From positions 1 to 6,978 of the forward strand of contig PTLJ01000083.1 of NCBI GenBank assembly GCA_002938045.1: DNA of 6,978 bases. Reading direction: 5' to 3'. The notes beneath the pieces are model-generated. The model saw nothing but the letters and a program-made list of their open reading frames with translations, was not told where the DNA came from and made no database searches. This DNA comes from Alphaproteobacteria bacterium MarineAlpha3_Bin4. GTDB taxonomy: Bacteria; Pseudomonadota; Alphaproteobacteria; Rhodospirillales; Casp-alpha2. Below, piece by piece: positions 1-6,164 of the stretch (positions are counted from its first letter, which is position 1; every line of letters begins with the position of its first letter). The translations under genes were made by a program, and so were the position numbers.

Positions 1-38
1 CGCAGGATAATGCGGGTTTTATGACAAACGGAGAATAG
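1..38 (+). CDS. C-terminal end of an upstream gene (partial, unidentified)
   Basis: An open frame enters from the left edge and stops at TAG (36-38). The readable residues are QDNAGFMTNGE, too few to identify a family. The stop lies 5 bases before the TTG start at 44, and the GGAG ribosome-binding site of the next gene lies inside these last codons, which would suit translational coupling if this is a real gene end. In related genomes I recall thiL (thiamine-monophosphate kinase) or a nusB-thiL cluster to the left of hppA, so a thiL end is possible, but that is inference from synteny only. The stretch could also be non-coding by chance. Confidence 0.3.
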   Translation, partial: QDNAGFMTNGE

Positions 39-43
39 CGCCG

Positions 44-568
44 TTGAAAAAACTTTTTATTCTGGTCGGTGCACTATTGTTGGTTGCTGGTGGCACGCTG
101 AGCATCATGATATGGATGAATATCGGACCATTTCAGGGGAATACCGCCCAACAGGAAGAAGCGCCGCCTGATCCTACACTGTTTGTCGACATGGAGCCGC
201 TGTTGATCCCCGTATTTAAGGGCGATAAGGTGGCGGCTACGTTAAAATTTCAAGTCAAGCTGGAAACCATCGGCCTGGAAAACGTCGCAAAGATCCAGCA
301 CCTGATGCCGAAAATCAACGATCTCTTCATGCGTGAGCTGTACGGGTTTATGCCGCGTTTGCTTAAGGTGCTTAAGGAAGAGCAAAAAATCGATTTTCTC
401 GGTTTACTAAATCAAGAGCAGCAAAAGGAAGAACAGCAAAAGGAAGGGCCGCAATTCCATGTTCTCGTCATTAATCAGCGCCTCAAGTTGATCAGCGACA
501 AATTTATCGGACCTGATCTGGTTACCAAAGTGCTGGTTCAATCGGTCATTAATGCGCCAGCCGGTTAG
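44..568 (+). CDS. FliL-like single-pass inner-membrane protein of unknown role
   Basis: The product is 174 residues. Residues 4-26 form one hydrophobic segment after MKK, so the protein is probably anchored in the inner membrane with its C-terminus in the periplasm. A short linker rich in Q, E and P (about 31-44) follows. The domain from about 46 onward begins LFVDMEPLLIPVF, then has a strand-like KVAATLKFQVKLE and a helix with MPKINDLFMREL. This order resembles FliL, the flagellar basal-body protein that surrounds the stator, but similarity is at the level of architecture and no flagellar genes are in view. Residues 125-134 are two tandem EQQKE units. The start is TTG with GGAG (30-33) ten bases upstream. 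An unnamed homologue before hppA seems usual in this group (recalled, not searched). A dedicated role beside hppA is unproven. Confidence 0.7.
   Translation: MKKLFILVGALLLVAGGTLSIMIWMNIGPFQGNTAQQEEAPPDPTLFVDMEPLLIPVFKGDKVAATLKFQVKLETIGLENVAKIQHLMPKINDLFMRELYGFMPRLLKVLKEEQKIDFLGLLNQEQQKEEQQKEGPQFHVLVINQRLKLISDKFIGPDLVTKVLVQSVINAPAG
416..445 (+). repeat. 15-bp tandem repeat inside the FliL-like gene
   Basis: Two adjacent 15-base units (416-430 and 431-445) differ only at the third base, GAG versus GAA. Each encodes Glu-Gln-Gln-Lys-Glu, so the reading frame is kept. The unit sits in a charged hydrophilic segment between the conserved helices, probably a flexible loop, where a gain or loss of one unit would be tolerated. 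Confidence 0.85.
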
Positions 569-829
569 TTCCTGAACCCCTTGTCAACATAGGCCTGCGT
601 GGTCATTTGATACACTTGTTCCGGGTTTCTCCGAGGTTTGCCGGATTGAGCAGGGACATGTGTTGCTTTAGGCGATGCGTTCTGGCATTTTTGCGCAAAT
701 TTTTGGGCCGAAGGCACCATAGTTAAGCCAAGGGCCGCTCAAACATTTTCTATTGGCGGCGCGGGGACACAGGGCGGCGATTGATTGCCGGCCATACCGC
801 TATCACCAGAAAAATAAAGGGATAAGAGG
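569..829. other. Non-coding region upstream of hppA
   Basis: These 261 bases carry no convincing gene. Visible elements are a perfect 10-base palindrome TTTGCGCAAA (690-699) set in T-rich sequence, a weak inverted repeat TCCGG/CCGGA (620-624 and 641-645, 16-base loop), and a GCCGC/GCGGC pair around the AT-rich patch near 740-765. I found no strong promoter. TTGATA (607-612) is close to a -35 consensus but has no fitting -10, and TTGCTT (663-668) with CATTTT 17 bases later is only a weak candidate. The length suggests hppA has its own promoter and leader here, which is inference. Confidence 0.5.
816..821 (+). promoter_or_regulatory. Ribosome-binding site of hppA
   Basis: AAAGGG lies 8 bases before the ATG at 830, a normal spacing. 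A second purine run, AGAGG (825-829), touches the start codon and is too close to serve. This supports the ATG at 830 as the start. Confidence 0.65.
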
Positions 830-2920
830 ATGACTCTCTATGTTTTTGTCATCGCCTGCGGCGTGATCGCGCTGCTTTATGGCATCTATACAATCCGATT
901 TGTACTGGCTGCGCCCGCCGGCACGGAGAGAATGCAAGAAATCGCGATGGCTATTCAAGAGGGCGCGCGTGCCTATCTGAACCGCCAATACACGACCATC
1001 GCTGTCGTCGGCGCGGCGATCGGTGTCCTGCTTGGCCTCAAGCTCGGAATGACGGCTGCGATCGGCTATTTCATCGGTGCGATTTGCTCGGGCGCCGCTG
1101 GTTACATCGGCATGAACGTGTCGATCCGTGCTAATGTACGCATGGCAGAGGCCGCGCGCAGCCAAGGACTGGCCGGAGGCCTTGATATTGCCTTTAAGGC
1201 CGGCGCCATTACCGGCATGCTGGTTGTCGGCTTGGCTTTGCTCGGCGTTTCTGTCTATTACGTTATCCTGCGCGATATCATCGACCCCACTTCCACCGAG
1301 GGCATGCGTTATATCCTTGAGGCAATGGTGGCGCTCGGATTTGGCGCCTCGCTGATCTCAATCTTCGCACGTCTCGGCGGCGGGATTTTTACCAAGGGGG
1401 CCGACGTCGGCGCCGACTTGGTTGGCAAGATTGAGGCTGGAATCCCGGAGGATGATCCCCGTAACGCTGGCGTCATCGCCGATAACGTGGGCGACAACGT
1501 CGGCGATTGCGCCGGCATGGCGGCCGACCTATTCGAGACCTACGCCGTTACGATGGTCGCCACCATGTTGTTAGGTGCCATCTTTTTCACCGGGGCCGAA
1601 CAGGAAAGCATGATGCTTTTACCGCTGCTGATTGGTGCGGTCTGCATCCTCGCCTCGGTGGCTGCAACTTGGTTCGTCAGACTTAGCGCTAGCAACTCAA
1701 TCATGGGTGCGCTCTACAAGGGTTTCCTCGCCAGCGCCTTGATCTCGGCGGTCCTGATCGGTGGCATCGTTTCCATATATATCGGATGGGACACTACCTA
1801 CGACATGGGCGGTCGGCCGGTTTCCGGCACGCAGCTTTTCATCTGCGCGATCGTCGGTCTGATCGTCACCGGCCTAATCGTTTGGATCACTGAGTACTAC
1901 ACAGGAACCGAATTCCGCCCGGTCAAAAGCGTCGCATCCGCATCCGAGACCGGCCACGCGACCAATATTATCCAGGGCTTGGCTATCTCCATGGAAGCCA
2001 CGGCGCTGCCGGTGATCGTCATTTGCGCCGGTATCGTCGTTTCCTACACGAACGCCGGCTTGTTCGGCATCTCGATGGCGGCAACGACCATGCTGGCACT
2101 GGCCGGTATGGTAGTGGCGCTAGACGCCTTCGGTCCGGTGACGGATAACGCCGGCGGCATCGCCGAGATGGCAGATCTTCCGGAAGACGTTCGCAAGATC
2201 ACGGATGCGCTGGATGCGGTCGGCAACACGACCAAGGCGGTGACCAAGGGATATGCAATCGGCTCCGCCGGCCTCGCCGCGCTGGTGCTGTTCGGGGCCT
2301 ACACCGAGGAATTGAGCCACTATTTCCCGAATTTGAATCTGTCGTTCACGCTAAAGGATCCATATGTGGTTATTGGCCTCTTTATCGGCGGCCTGTGCCC
2401 CTATCTGTTCGGCTCACTCGGCATGAGGGCCGTTGGCCGCGCCGGCGGGCTGGTTGTCGTCGAGGTGCGACGTCAGTTCAAGGAAATCCCGGGCATCATG
2501 GAAGGTACGGCAATGCCGGAATACGGCAAATGTGTCGACATTCTGACCAAGGCAGCGATCAGGGAGATGATCGTTCCGTCGATGCTGCCGCTGTTGGCAC
2601 CGGTCGTCATGTACGTCGTCATCCTCATGGTCGCCGATCAGTCGGCGGCTTTTACCGCCGTTGGTGCCATGTTACTCGGCACTATCGTCACGGGACTTTT
2701 CGTCGCGCTTTCCATGACTTCTGGTGGCGGCGCCTGGGATAACGCCAAGAAATACATTGAGGATGGCAACCACGGCGGCAAGGGCTCGGACGCTCACCAC
2801 GCCGCGGTTACCGGCGACACCGTCGGCGACCCCTATAAGGACACTGCCGGGCCTGCCATTAATCCGATGATCAAGATCATCAACATCGTCGCGATCCTGA
2901 TGCTGGCGATGCTCACCTAA
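830..2920 (+). CDS. hppA: K+-independent H+-translocating membrane pyrophosphatase
   Basis: The enzyme hydrolyses pyrophosphate and pumps protons across a membrane. At 696 residues, with about 16 hydrophobic segments, it is full length for the family. Signature motifs are intact: DVGADLVGK (192-200), the acidic DNVGDNVGD (218-226) that coordinates Mg-pyrophosphate, and the C-terminal GDTVGDPYKDTAGP (661-674). At GNTTKAVTKG (465-474) the two subtype positions are Lys469 and Thr472. Lysine here (alanine in K+-dependent enzymes) marks the K+-independent, proton-pumping class, of which the Rhodospirillum rubrum enzyme is the type. It stands alone between a FliL-like gene and the convergent bamE, so it is probably transcribed as one gene. 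Its usual role is saving energy from biosynthetic pyrophosphate under low-energy or anoxic conditions. The family call is near certain; ion specificity is inferred from the residues. Confidence 0.97.
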   Translation: MTLYVFVIACGVIALLYGIYTIRFVLAAPAGTERMQEIAMAIQEGARAYLNRQYTTIAVVGAAIGVLLGLKLGMTAAIGYFIGAICSGAAGYIGMNVSIRANVRMAEAARSQGLAGGLDIAFKAGAITGMLVVGLALLGVSVYYVILRDIIDPTSTEGMRYILEAMVALGFGASLISIFARLGGGIFTKGADVGADLVGKIEAGIPEDDPRNAGVIADNVGDNVGDCAGMAADLFETYAVTMVATMLLGAIFFTGAEQESMMLLPLLIGAVCILASVAATWFVRLSASNSIMGALYKGFLASALISAVLIGGIVSIYIGWDTTYDMGGRPVSGTQLFICAIVGLIVTGLIVWITEYYTGTEFRPVKSVASASETGHATNIIQGLAISMEATALPVIVICAGIVVSYTNAGLFGISMAATTMLALAGMVVALDAFGPVTDNAGGIAEMADLPEDVRKITDALDAVGNTTKAVTKGYAIGSAGLAALVLFGAYTEELSHYFPNLNLSFTLKDPYVVIGLFIGGLCPYLFGSLGMRAVGRAGGLVVVEVRRQFKEIPGIMEGTAMPEYGKCVDILTKAAIREMIVPSMLPLLAPVVMYVVILMVADQSAAFTAVGAMLLGTIVTGLFVALSMTSGGGAWDNAKKYIEDGNHGGKGSDAHHAAVTGDTVGDPYKDTAGPAINPMIKIINIVAILMLAMLT

Positions 2921-2954
2921 TTTGCGCAACCGATGTTCAAACGGCAGGATGATT

Positions 2955-2974
2955 CCCGGACCAACCGCTCCGGG
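2955..2974. terminator. Small GC hairpin in the hppA/bamE convergent gap
   Basis: CCCGGA (2955-2960) and TCCGGG (2969-2974) pair perfectly around an 8-base loop, and a T-G wobble can extend the stem by one pair. It lies between the ends of two converging genes, 34 bases after the hppA stop, where a shared terminator is expected. Neither strand has a proper T-run after the stem (GCTTCTCC on +, AATC on -), so it is not a textbook intrinsic terminator. It may protect the 3' end or stop transcription weakly. A CTCC/GGAG pair just to the right (4 bp) is probably chance. Confidence 0.35.
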
Positions 2975-3005
2975 GCTTCTCCATTCGCAGGAGCACTCAA
3001 CTGCG

Positions 3006-3509
3006 TCAGTAGCTAGGTGTCGGAATGCGTGTCGGAACGTTCGTATCTTCCGGTTTATCCTTGGTGAATCGTTGGAAGTTACCGATGATCTGCTCCAGCG
3101 CGGTCAGCTTATTGCCATAGGTCGGGGTCGTGCGCTCGACGTGCTGGACCCTACGCCCGCTTTCAGCATCGAGCGTTTGCAATTTTTCGAGGACCCCCTG
3201 CTTATCGAAATGGAGAATGACAACCTGCCGACCGACAACTTTTGGCGCAAAGAACGCAATGGTCTCCGTCTGTTCGGCGATGTAGTACCATTTCTCGTTG
3301 CCAAAGGTTGTTATATTCGACGGCGAGCCAATCATTTCGAGCACCTCTTCACGGGTAATCTCGCCGGATTTGATCTCGGAGAGGCGCTCAGGATCGGGTG
3401 GGTTGCCTCGTGTGTCGACGCGCGAGCCGCAAGCCACCAGAATTAGGCACAGGGCGCCAGCGAGATAGCAACGGAAAATATGTTTGTTATGGCCAAATAT
3501 ATGAAACAT
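3006..3509 (-). CDS. bamE: Outer-membrane assembly lipoprotein BamE (SmpA/OmlA family)
   Basis: The product is 167 residues from the ATG complementary to 3507-3509. BamE is a lipoprotein subunit of the BAM complex, which folds beta-barrel proteins into the outer membrane. The N-terminus is a lipoprotein signal: a short polar stretch, a hydrophobic core (about 15-25) and a lipobox LVAC with Cys27 as the lipidated residue, followed by Gly. The SmpA/OmlA domain spans about 37-112, with the helical IKSGEITREEVLEMIGSPS and the strands EKWYYIAEQ and QVVILHFDKQGVLEKL. The C-terminal tail (about 113-167) is polar. The frame stays open 42 codons further upstream (to 3635), but that longer start would bury the signal peptide, so I chose the internal ATG. 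Its ribosome-binding site is weak. The gene converges on hppA and diverges from the chaperone gene. Confidence 0.88.
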   Translation of the reverse strand: MFHIFGHNKHIFRCYLAGALCLILVACGSRVDTRGNPPDPERLSEIKSGEITREEVLEMIGSPSNITTFGNEKWYYIAEQTETIAFFAPKVVGRQVVILHFDKQGVLEKLQTLDAESGRRVQHVERTTPTYGNKLTALEQIIGNFQRFTKDKPEDTNVPTRIPTPSY

Positions 3510-3576
3510 TACAGGCTTTGCCGTTGTCCAGCCGTCGCAATCGTGAGGGCGAGAGGACCAGAAACCATTGTTGGGA

Positions 3577-3605
3577 AACATGCTACCACTGGTGCTGATT
3601 GTCAA
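3577..3605 (-). promoter_or_regulatory. Candidate promoter for bamE
   Basis: On the - strand a perfect -35 TTGACA (3605-3600) is followed after 17 bases by CATGTT (3582-3577), a weak -10 that matches the consensus at 3 of 6 positions. The predicted transcript would start near 3570 and give a leader of about 60 bases before the bamE ATG at 3509. A strong -35 with a poor -10 is common in alphaproteobacterial promoters. Confidence 0.45.
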
Positions 3606-3628
3606 ACTTACCTTCGTAGCGGAACCGA

Positions 3629-3656
3629 TTGACAAAACCGCGCCATGACCTAATAG
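3629..3656 (+). promoter_or_regulatory. Candidate promoter for the chaperone-to-fabH gene string
   Basis: A perfect -35 TTGACA (3629-3634) is followed after 16 bases by TAATAG (3651-3656), a weak -10. The predicted start near 3663 would fall on the GAGG ribosome-binding site (3661-3664), leaving almost no leader. Either the true start is a few bases earlier, the message is nearly leaderless, or the real promoter lies elsewhere in the divergent region. This is the only good + strand candidate seen ahead of the string. Confidence 0.4.
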
Positions 3657-3660
3657 CCTC

Positions 3661-3664
3661 GAGG
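3661..3664 (+). promoter_or_regulatory. Ribosome-binding site deciding a TTG start
   Basis: GAGG stands 7 bases before the TTG at 3672. The next in-frame ATG is 45 codons later, inside the conserved domain, so this site and the conserved N-terminal residues support TTG as the start of the chaperone gene. Confidence 0.6.
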
Positions 3665-3671
3665 CGAAACA

Positions 3672-4229
3672 TTGTTAGACATTTTTAGGAAATTCAAGTT
3701 CCACGATGCCGCCGATCAACTTTACCGGAGGCTCGTGCGTCAGGCACGCGACCCGGTCTTCTACCTGCATCTCGGAGTACCTGACACCCCTGATGGCCGG
3801 TTCGATATGATTATTCTCCATGCCTTTCTCGTCATCCGGAGATTGAAAGCCGAACACGAACGGACAGTTGGATTGGCGCAAGCCATTTTTGATCTTATGT
3901 TTGCTGACATGGACCAGAACCTGCGCGAAATGGGTGTCGGCGATCTCGGCGTCAGTAAACGGATTAAGGGCATGGCGGAGGCTTTCTATGGCCGCACCGC
4001 CGCTTACGAAGAGGGATTGACGGATGACGGCACGCTCTTAGGGCGGGCTCTTCAACGCAACCTCTATCGCACAACCGCTCCGGCCCGTTCGCATATTGAG
4101 TGGATGATAGGATATATGCGCCATCAATCGACAGCTCTTGCTAAAGTACCGATAGATAGCATCTTGAAAGGCGAGATCAAGTTTGCGCATATGCCGATTA
4201 CCTTCGACGGAACGTGTAATGAATCCTGA
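3672..4229 (+). CDS. Ubiquinol-cytochrome c chaperone (CBP3/UQCC1 family)
   Basis: The product is 185 residues and spans the usual bacterial length of this family. Its mitochondrial relatives CBP3/UQCC1 bind newly made cytochrome b and help assemble the respiratory bc1 complex; the bacterial protein is assumed to do the same at the inner face of the membrane. Recognisable conserved stretches are DPVFYLHLGVPDTPDGRFDM (27-46), LHAFLVIRRLK (49-59), the Asp/Met-rich FDLMFADMDQNLREMGVGDL (73-92) and the helix with IKGMAEAFYGR (98-108). There is no signal peptide or membrane segment, consistent with a cytoplasmic protein. The start is TTG. The end overlaps the next gene by 11 bases, which suggests coupled translation. 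Placement beside bamE and DUF177 is, as I recall, common in alphaproteobacteria. Confidence 0.88.
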   Translation: MLDIFRKFKFHDAADQLYRRLVRQARDPVFYLHLGVPDTPDGRFDMIILHAFLVIRRLKAEHERTVGLAQAIFDLMFADMDQNLREMGVGDLGVSKRIKGMAEAFYGRTAAYEEGLTDDGTLLGRALQRNLYRTTAPARSHIEWMIGYMRHQSTALAKVPIDSILKGEIKFAHMPITFDGTCNES

Positions 4230-4773
4230 ACCAGCGATAGAGTCCAAATTCTCCCCGCTCATCGAGATAGAATCGCTGCTGGACGGAGAGACCAGGATCA
4301 GCTTCGAGGCCGACGTGGGCGAACGCACGAAGGTCGCCGCCCGGTTGGGATTAGTTTCTCTGGACCACTTGCACGGAGATCTCCGTATCCGCCCCGAAAC
4401 CGACGGGGATACCGTTTGTATATGGGGTGAACTCTGTGCCAAATTGACTCAGACCTGCGTCGTGACGCTGGAACCACTGTCATCCGAAATCAAGGCACCG
4501 GTCGAATGGCGTTTCACCAAGGACGTCGCCTACAACGGCGACATCGATCTCGAAAGTGAGGATCCTCTGGAACCGATTATTGACGGGACTATCGATATCG
4601 GAGAGGCATTGACCCAGCAACTGGCCCTCGAAATTGACCCGTTCCCGCGCAAACCGGGAATCCCCTATGTGAATTTGACCAGATCCAGTAAGCCGGTTGA
4701 CAGTGCGCCTGAGAGCCAACATTCCTTCGCGGCGCTTGGTCGATTGCGTGATAAAACGGATGAAAACGGTTAA
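4219..4773 (+). CDS. DUF177/YceD family protein linked to 23S rRNA accumulation
   Basis: The product is 184 residues, starting at the ATG 4219-4221 with GGAA six bases upstream. An in-frame ATG at 4183 exists, but it lies deep inside the chaperone gene and adds 12 unconserved residues. Family features are the C-terminal ending FAALGRLRDK (170-179), ALEIDPFPRKPG (136-147), and the CAKLTQTCVVTLEPL stretch (73-87) with cysteines 73 and 80, plus a very acidic middle (about 109-130). In E. coli YceD, and in plant relatives, the family has been tied to 23S rRNA processing or accumulation; the biochemical role is not settled. It precedes rpmF, the standard bacterial order, and probably shares its transcript. 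Confidence 0.9.
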   Translation: MNPEPAIESKFSPLIEIESLLDGETRISFEADVGERTKVAARLGLVSLDHLHGDLRIRPETDGDTVCIWGELCAKLTQTCVVTLEPLSSEIKAPVEWRFTKDVAYNGDIDLESEDPLEPIIDGTIDIGEALTQQLALEIDPFPRKPGIPYVNLTRSSKPVDSAPESQHSFAALGRLRDKTDENG

Positions 4774-4852
4774 TCAACTTGCCCCTCTGGGTGTTTTTGT
4801 TTAAGTAAGCGCTCGCTTTGCGCGGAGGGCATTCTAATAAAAGGTATCGAAG

Positions 4853-5038
4853 GTGGCTGTTCCGAAGAAAAAGATTTCCAAGTCGAAGCGTGATATGCGC
4901 CGGGCGCACGATTATTTGCTGCCTTCCAAGTACGACGAGTGCCCCAACTGCGGCGAGTGGAAACGCCCTCATCATATCTGCAGAGAGTGCGGTTTTTATG
5001 ATGGTCGGGAGGTTGTCGAGGCGGATAACGCGCTCTGA
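4853..5038 (+). CDS. rpmF: 50S ribosomal protein L32, zinc-ribbon form
   Basis: This 61-residue protein of the large ribosomal subunit starts MAVPKKK, the hallmark of L32, followed by a basic segment that contacts 23S rRNA. It keeps four cysteines, Cys30 and Cys33 (CPNC) and Cys43 and Cys46 (CREC), so it is the zinc-binding C+ form rather than a cysteine-free variant. The start is GTG at 4853, with AAGG (4841-4844) eight bases upstream. The 79 bases after the DUF177 stop hold a weak hairpin and a T-rich stretch but no convincing break in the operon. The acidic C-terminus (VVEADNAL) is slightly longer than in many L32 proteins. Confidence 0.97.
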   Translation: MAVPKKKISKSKRDMRRAHDYLLPSKYDECPNCGEWKRPHHICRECGFYDGREVVEADNAL

Positions 5039-5058
5039 CACTGTTCATAGGGCGAGGG

Positions 5059-5075
5059 CAGCCTTATAAAGGCTG
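5059..5075 (+). other. Perfect hairpin between rpmF and plsX
   Basis: CAGCCTT (5059-5065) pairs fully with AAGGCTG (5069-5075) around a 3-base ATA loop, giving seven base pairs. It starts 21 bases after the rpmF stop and ends 39 bases before plsX. No T-run follows, so it is not a classic terminator. A processing or stability element that separates L32 output from the lipid genes is possible; chance is not excluded. Confidence 0.45.
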
Positions 5076-5103
5076 ACATGCCTCTTATAGTCACCACCAG
5101 CGG

Positions 5104-5109
5104 AAAGGA
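5104..5109 (+). promoter_or_regulatory. Ribosome-binding site of plsX
   Basis: AAAGGA stands 5 bases before the GTG at 5115. It is the strongest ribosome-binding site on the right half and fixes the non-ATG start, which also places the conserved N-terminal strand and DAMGGD at the expected distance. Confidence 0.65.
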
Positions 5110-5114
5110 CAACG

Positions 5115-6164
5115 GTGTTTGAGCGGTTAACGCTATCCGTAGACGCGATGGGCGGCGACCAAGCCCCCAGCATGGTCGTTGAAGGCATAAGCATTGCGCT
5201 TGAGCGCCTACCTGACACGCGTTTCCTGCTATTCGGTGACAGGGCGCAGTTGACGCCGCTGCTTGACCTGCATCCGCGCGCGCAGCAGGCGTCTGAAATC
5301 CGGCACACGGACGATGTCGTCACCGATGATGAAAAAGCGGGGGTTGCTCTTCGCACCGGCCAGAATTCGAGCATGCGTTTAGCGATCAATGCCGTCGGTG
5401 ATGGCGAAGCGGCGGGGATCATCTCCGCCGGTAATACGGGCGCATTAATGGCGATAGCCAAGTTCGTGCTCAAGTCTCTACCGGGCATCGATCGGCCGGC
5501 GATCGGGACGTACTTCCCGACACTGAACGGCGAGAGCGTCATGCTGGATCTCGGCGCGAACATCGAATGCAACGCGGAAAATCTTGTTCAATTCGCGGTT
5601 ATGGGCGAGGTCTTTGCCCGTAATGTCCTCGGACTGAAAAATCCGTCGGTCGGCATACTCAACGTTGGCGCCGAGGACCTCAAAGGAAACGATTCCGTCA
5701 AACAGGCCTCCACCATTCTTCAGCAGAGTTCGCTACCGATTAAATTCTACGGATTCGTCGAAGGGGACGATATTAGCGCCGGCACTGTCGATGTGGTGGT
5801 GACGGATGGCTTTACCGGCAATATCGCTCTAAAAACAACGGAAGGAACGGTCAAGCTATTCGGCCATTTCCTGAAGGAAGCCTTGTCCGCATCGCCCCTG
5901 GCGAAACTTGGTGCGATGCTGGCACGGCCGGCTCTCAAAACTTTTAAAATGCGTGTCGATCCCAGGCGCTATAATGGCGCGATGTTTCTTGGCCTTAACG
6001 GAATTTGCATCAAGAGCCACGGCGGTAGCGACGCCTTCGGCTTCGCCCATGCTATAGATGTTGCGATCGAACTGATTTCCAACGATTTCAACGAAAGCAT
6101 CAAAAACGAATATGCGCAACTCAGCTCGGATCCCGGGTTCAGCATGAAAGCGGTGGCAGGCTGA
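5115..6164 (+). CDS. plsX: Phosphate acyltransferase PlsX
   Basis: The product is 349 residues, the normal size. PlsX converts acyl-ACP and phosphate to acyl-phosphate, the donor that PlsY uses to acylate glycerol-3-phosphate at the start of phospholipid synthesis. It works as a peripheral protein at the inner membrane. Conserved motifs appear in order: DAMGGD (10-15), ISAGNTGALMA (103-113), LDLGAN (144-149), NVGAEDLKGN (183-192), GFVEGDDI (213-220), DGFTGN (231-236) and the C-terminal block from YNGAMFLGLNG to KSHG (286-303). The start is GTG. The stop TGA shares one base with the ATG of fabH (TGATG), so the two are almost certainly translationally coupled. The rpmF-plsX-fabH order is conserved across many bacteria. 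Confidence 0.97.
   Translation: MFERLTLSVDAMGGDQAPSMVVEGISIALERLPDTRFLLFGDRAQLTPLLDLHPRAQQASEIRHTDDVVTDDEKAGVALRTGQNSSMRLAINAVGDGEAAGIISAGNTGALMAIAKFVLKSLPGIDRPAIGTYFPTLNGESVMLDLGANIECNAENLVQFAVMGEVFARNVLGLKNPSVGILNVGAEDLKGNDSVKQASTILQQSSLPIKFYGFVEGDDISAGTVDVVVTDGFTGNIALKTTEGTVKLFGHFLKEALSASPLAKLGAMLARPALKTFKMRVDPRRYNGAMFLGLNGICIKSHGGSDAFGFAHAIDVAIELISNDFNESIKNEYAQLSSDPGFSMKAVAG

Noticed and set aside
563..578. GGTT/AACC inverted repeat at the end of the FliL-like gene
   Set aside because: The stem has only four pairs, straddles the stop codon and has no T-run, so it is too weak to call a terminator.
803..1165. 120-residue open frame on the - strand over the hppA start
   Set aside because: It overlaps a certain gene, its composition is rich in R, D and H as expected from antisense of GC-rich coding DNA, and it shows no domain or ribosome-binding site.
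2922..3446. 174-residue open frame on the + strand opposite bamE
   Set aside because: It is antisense to a recognised lipoprotein gene and shows no motif of its own; the bamE frame explains the coding signal.
4809..4823. GCGC/GCGC hairpin upstream of rpmF
   Set aside because: A four-pair self-complementary stem of this kind is expected often by chance in GC-rich DNA.
4589..5041. 150-residue open frame on the - strand over the DUF177 gene end and rpmF
   Set aside because: It is antisense to two recognised genes and has no recognisable domain.
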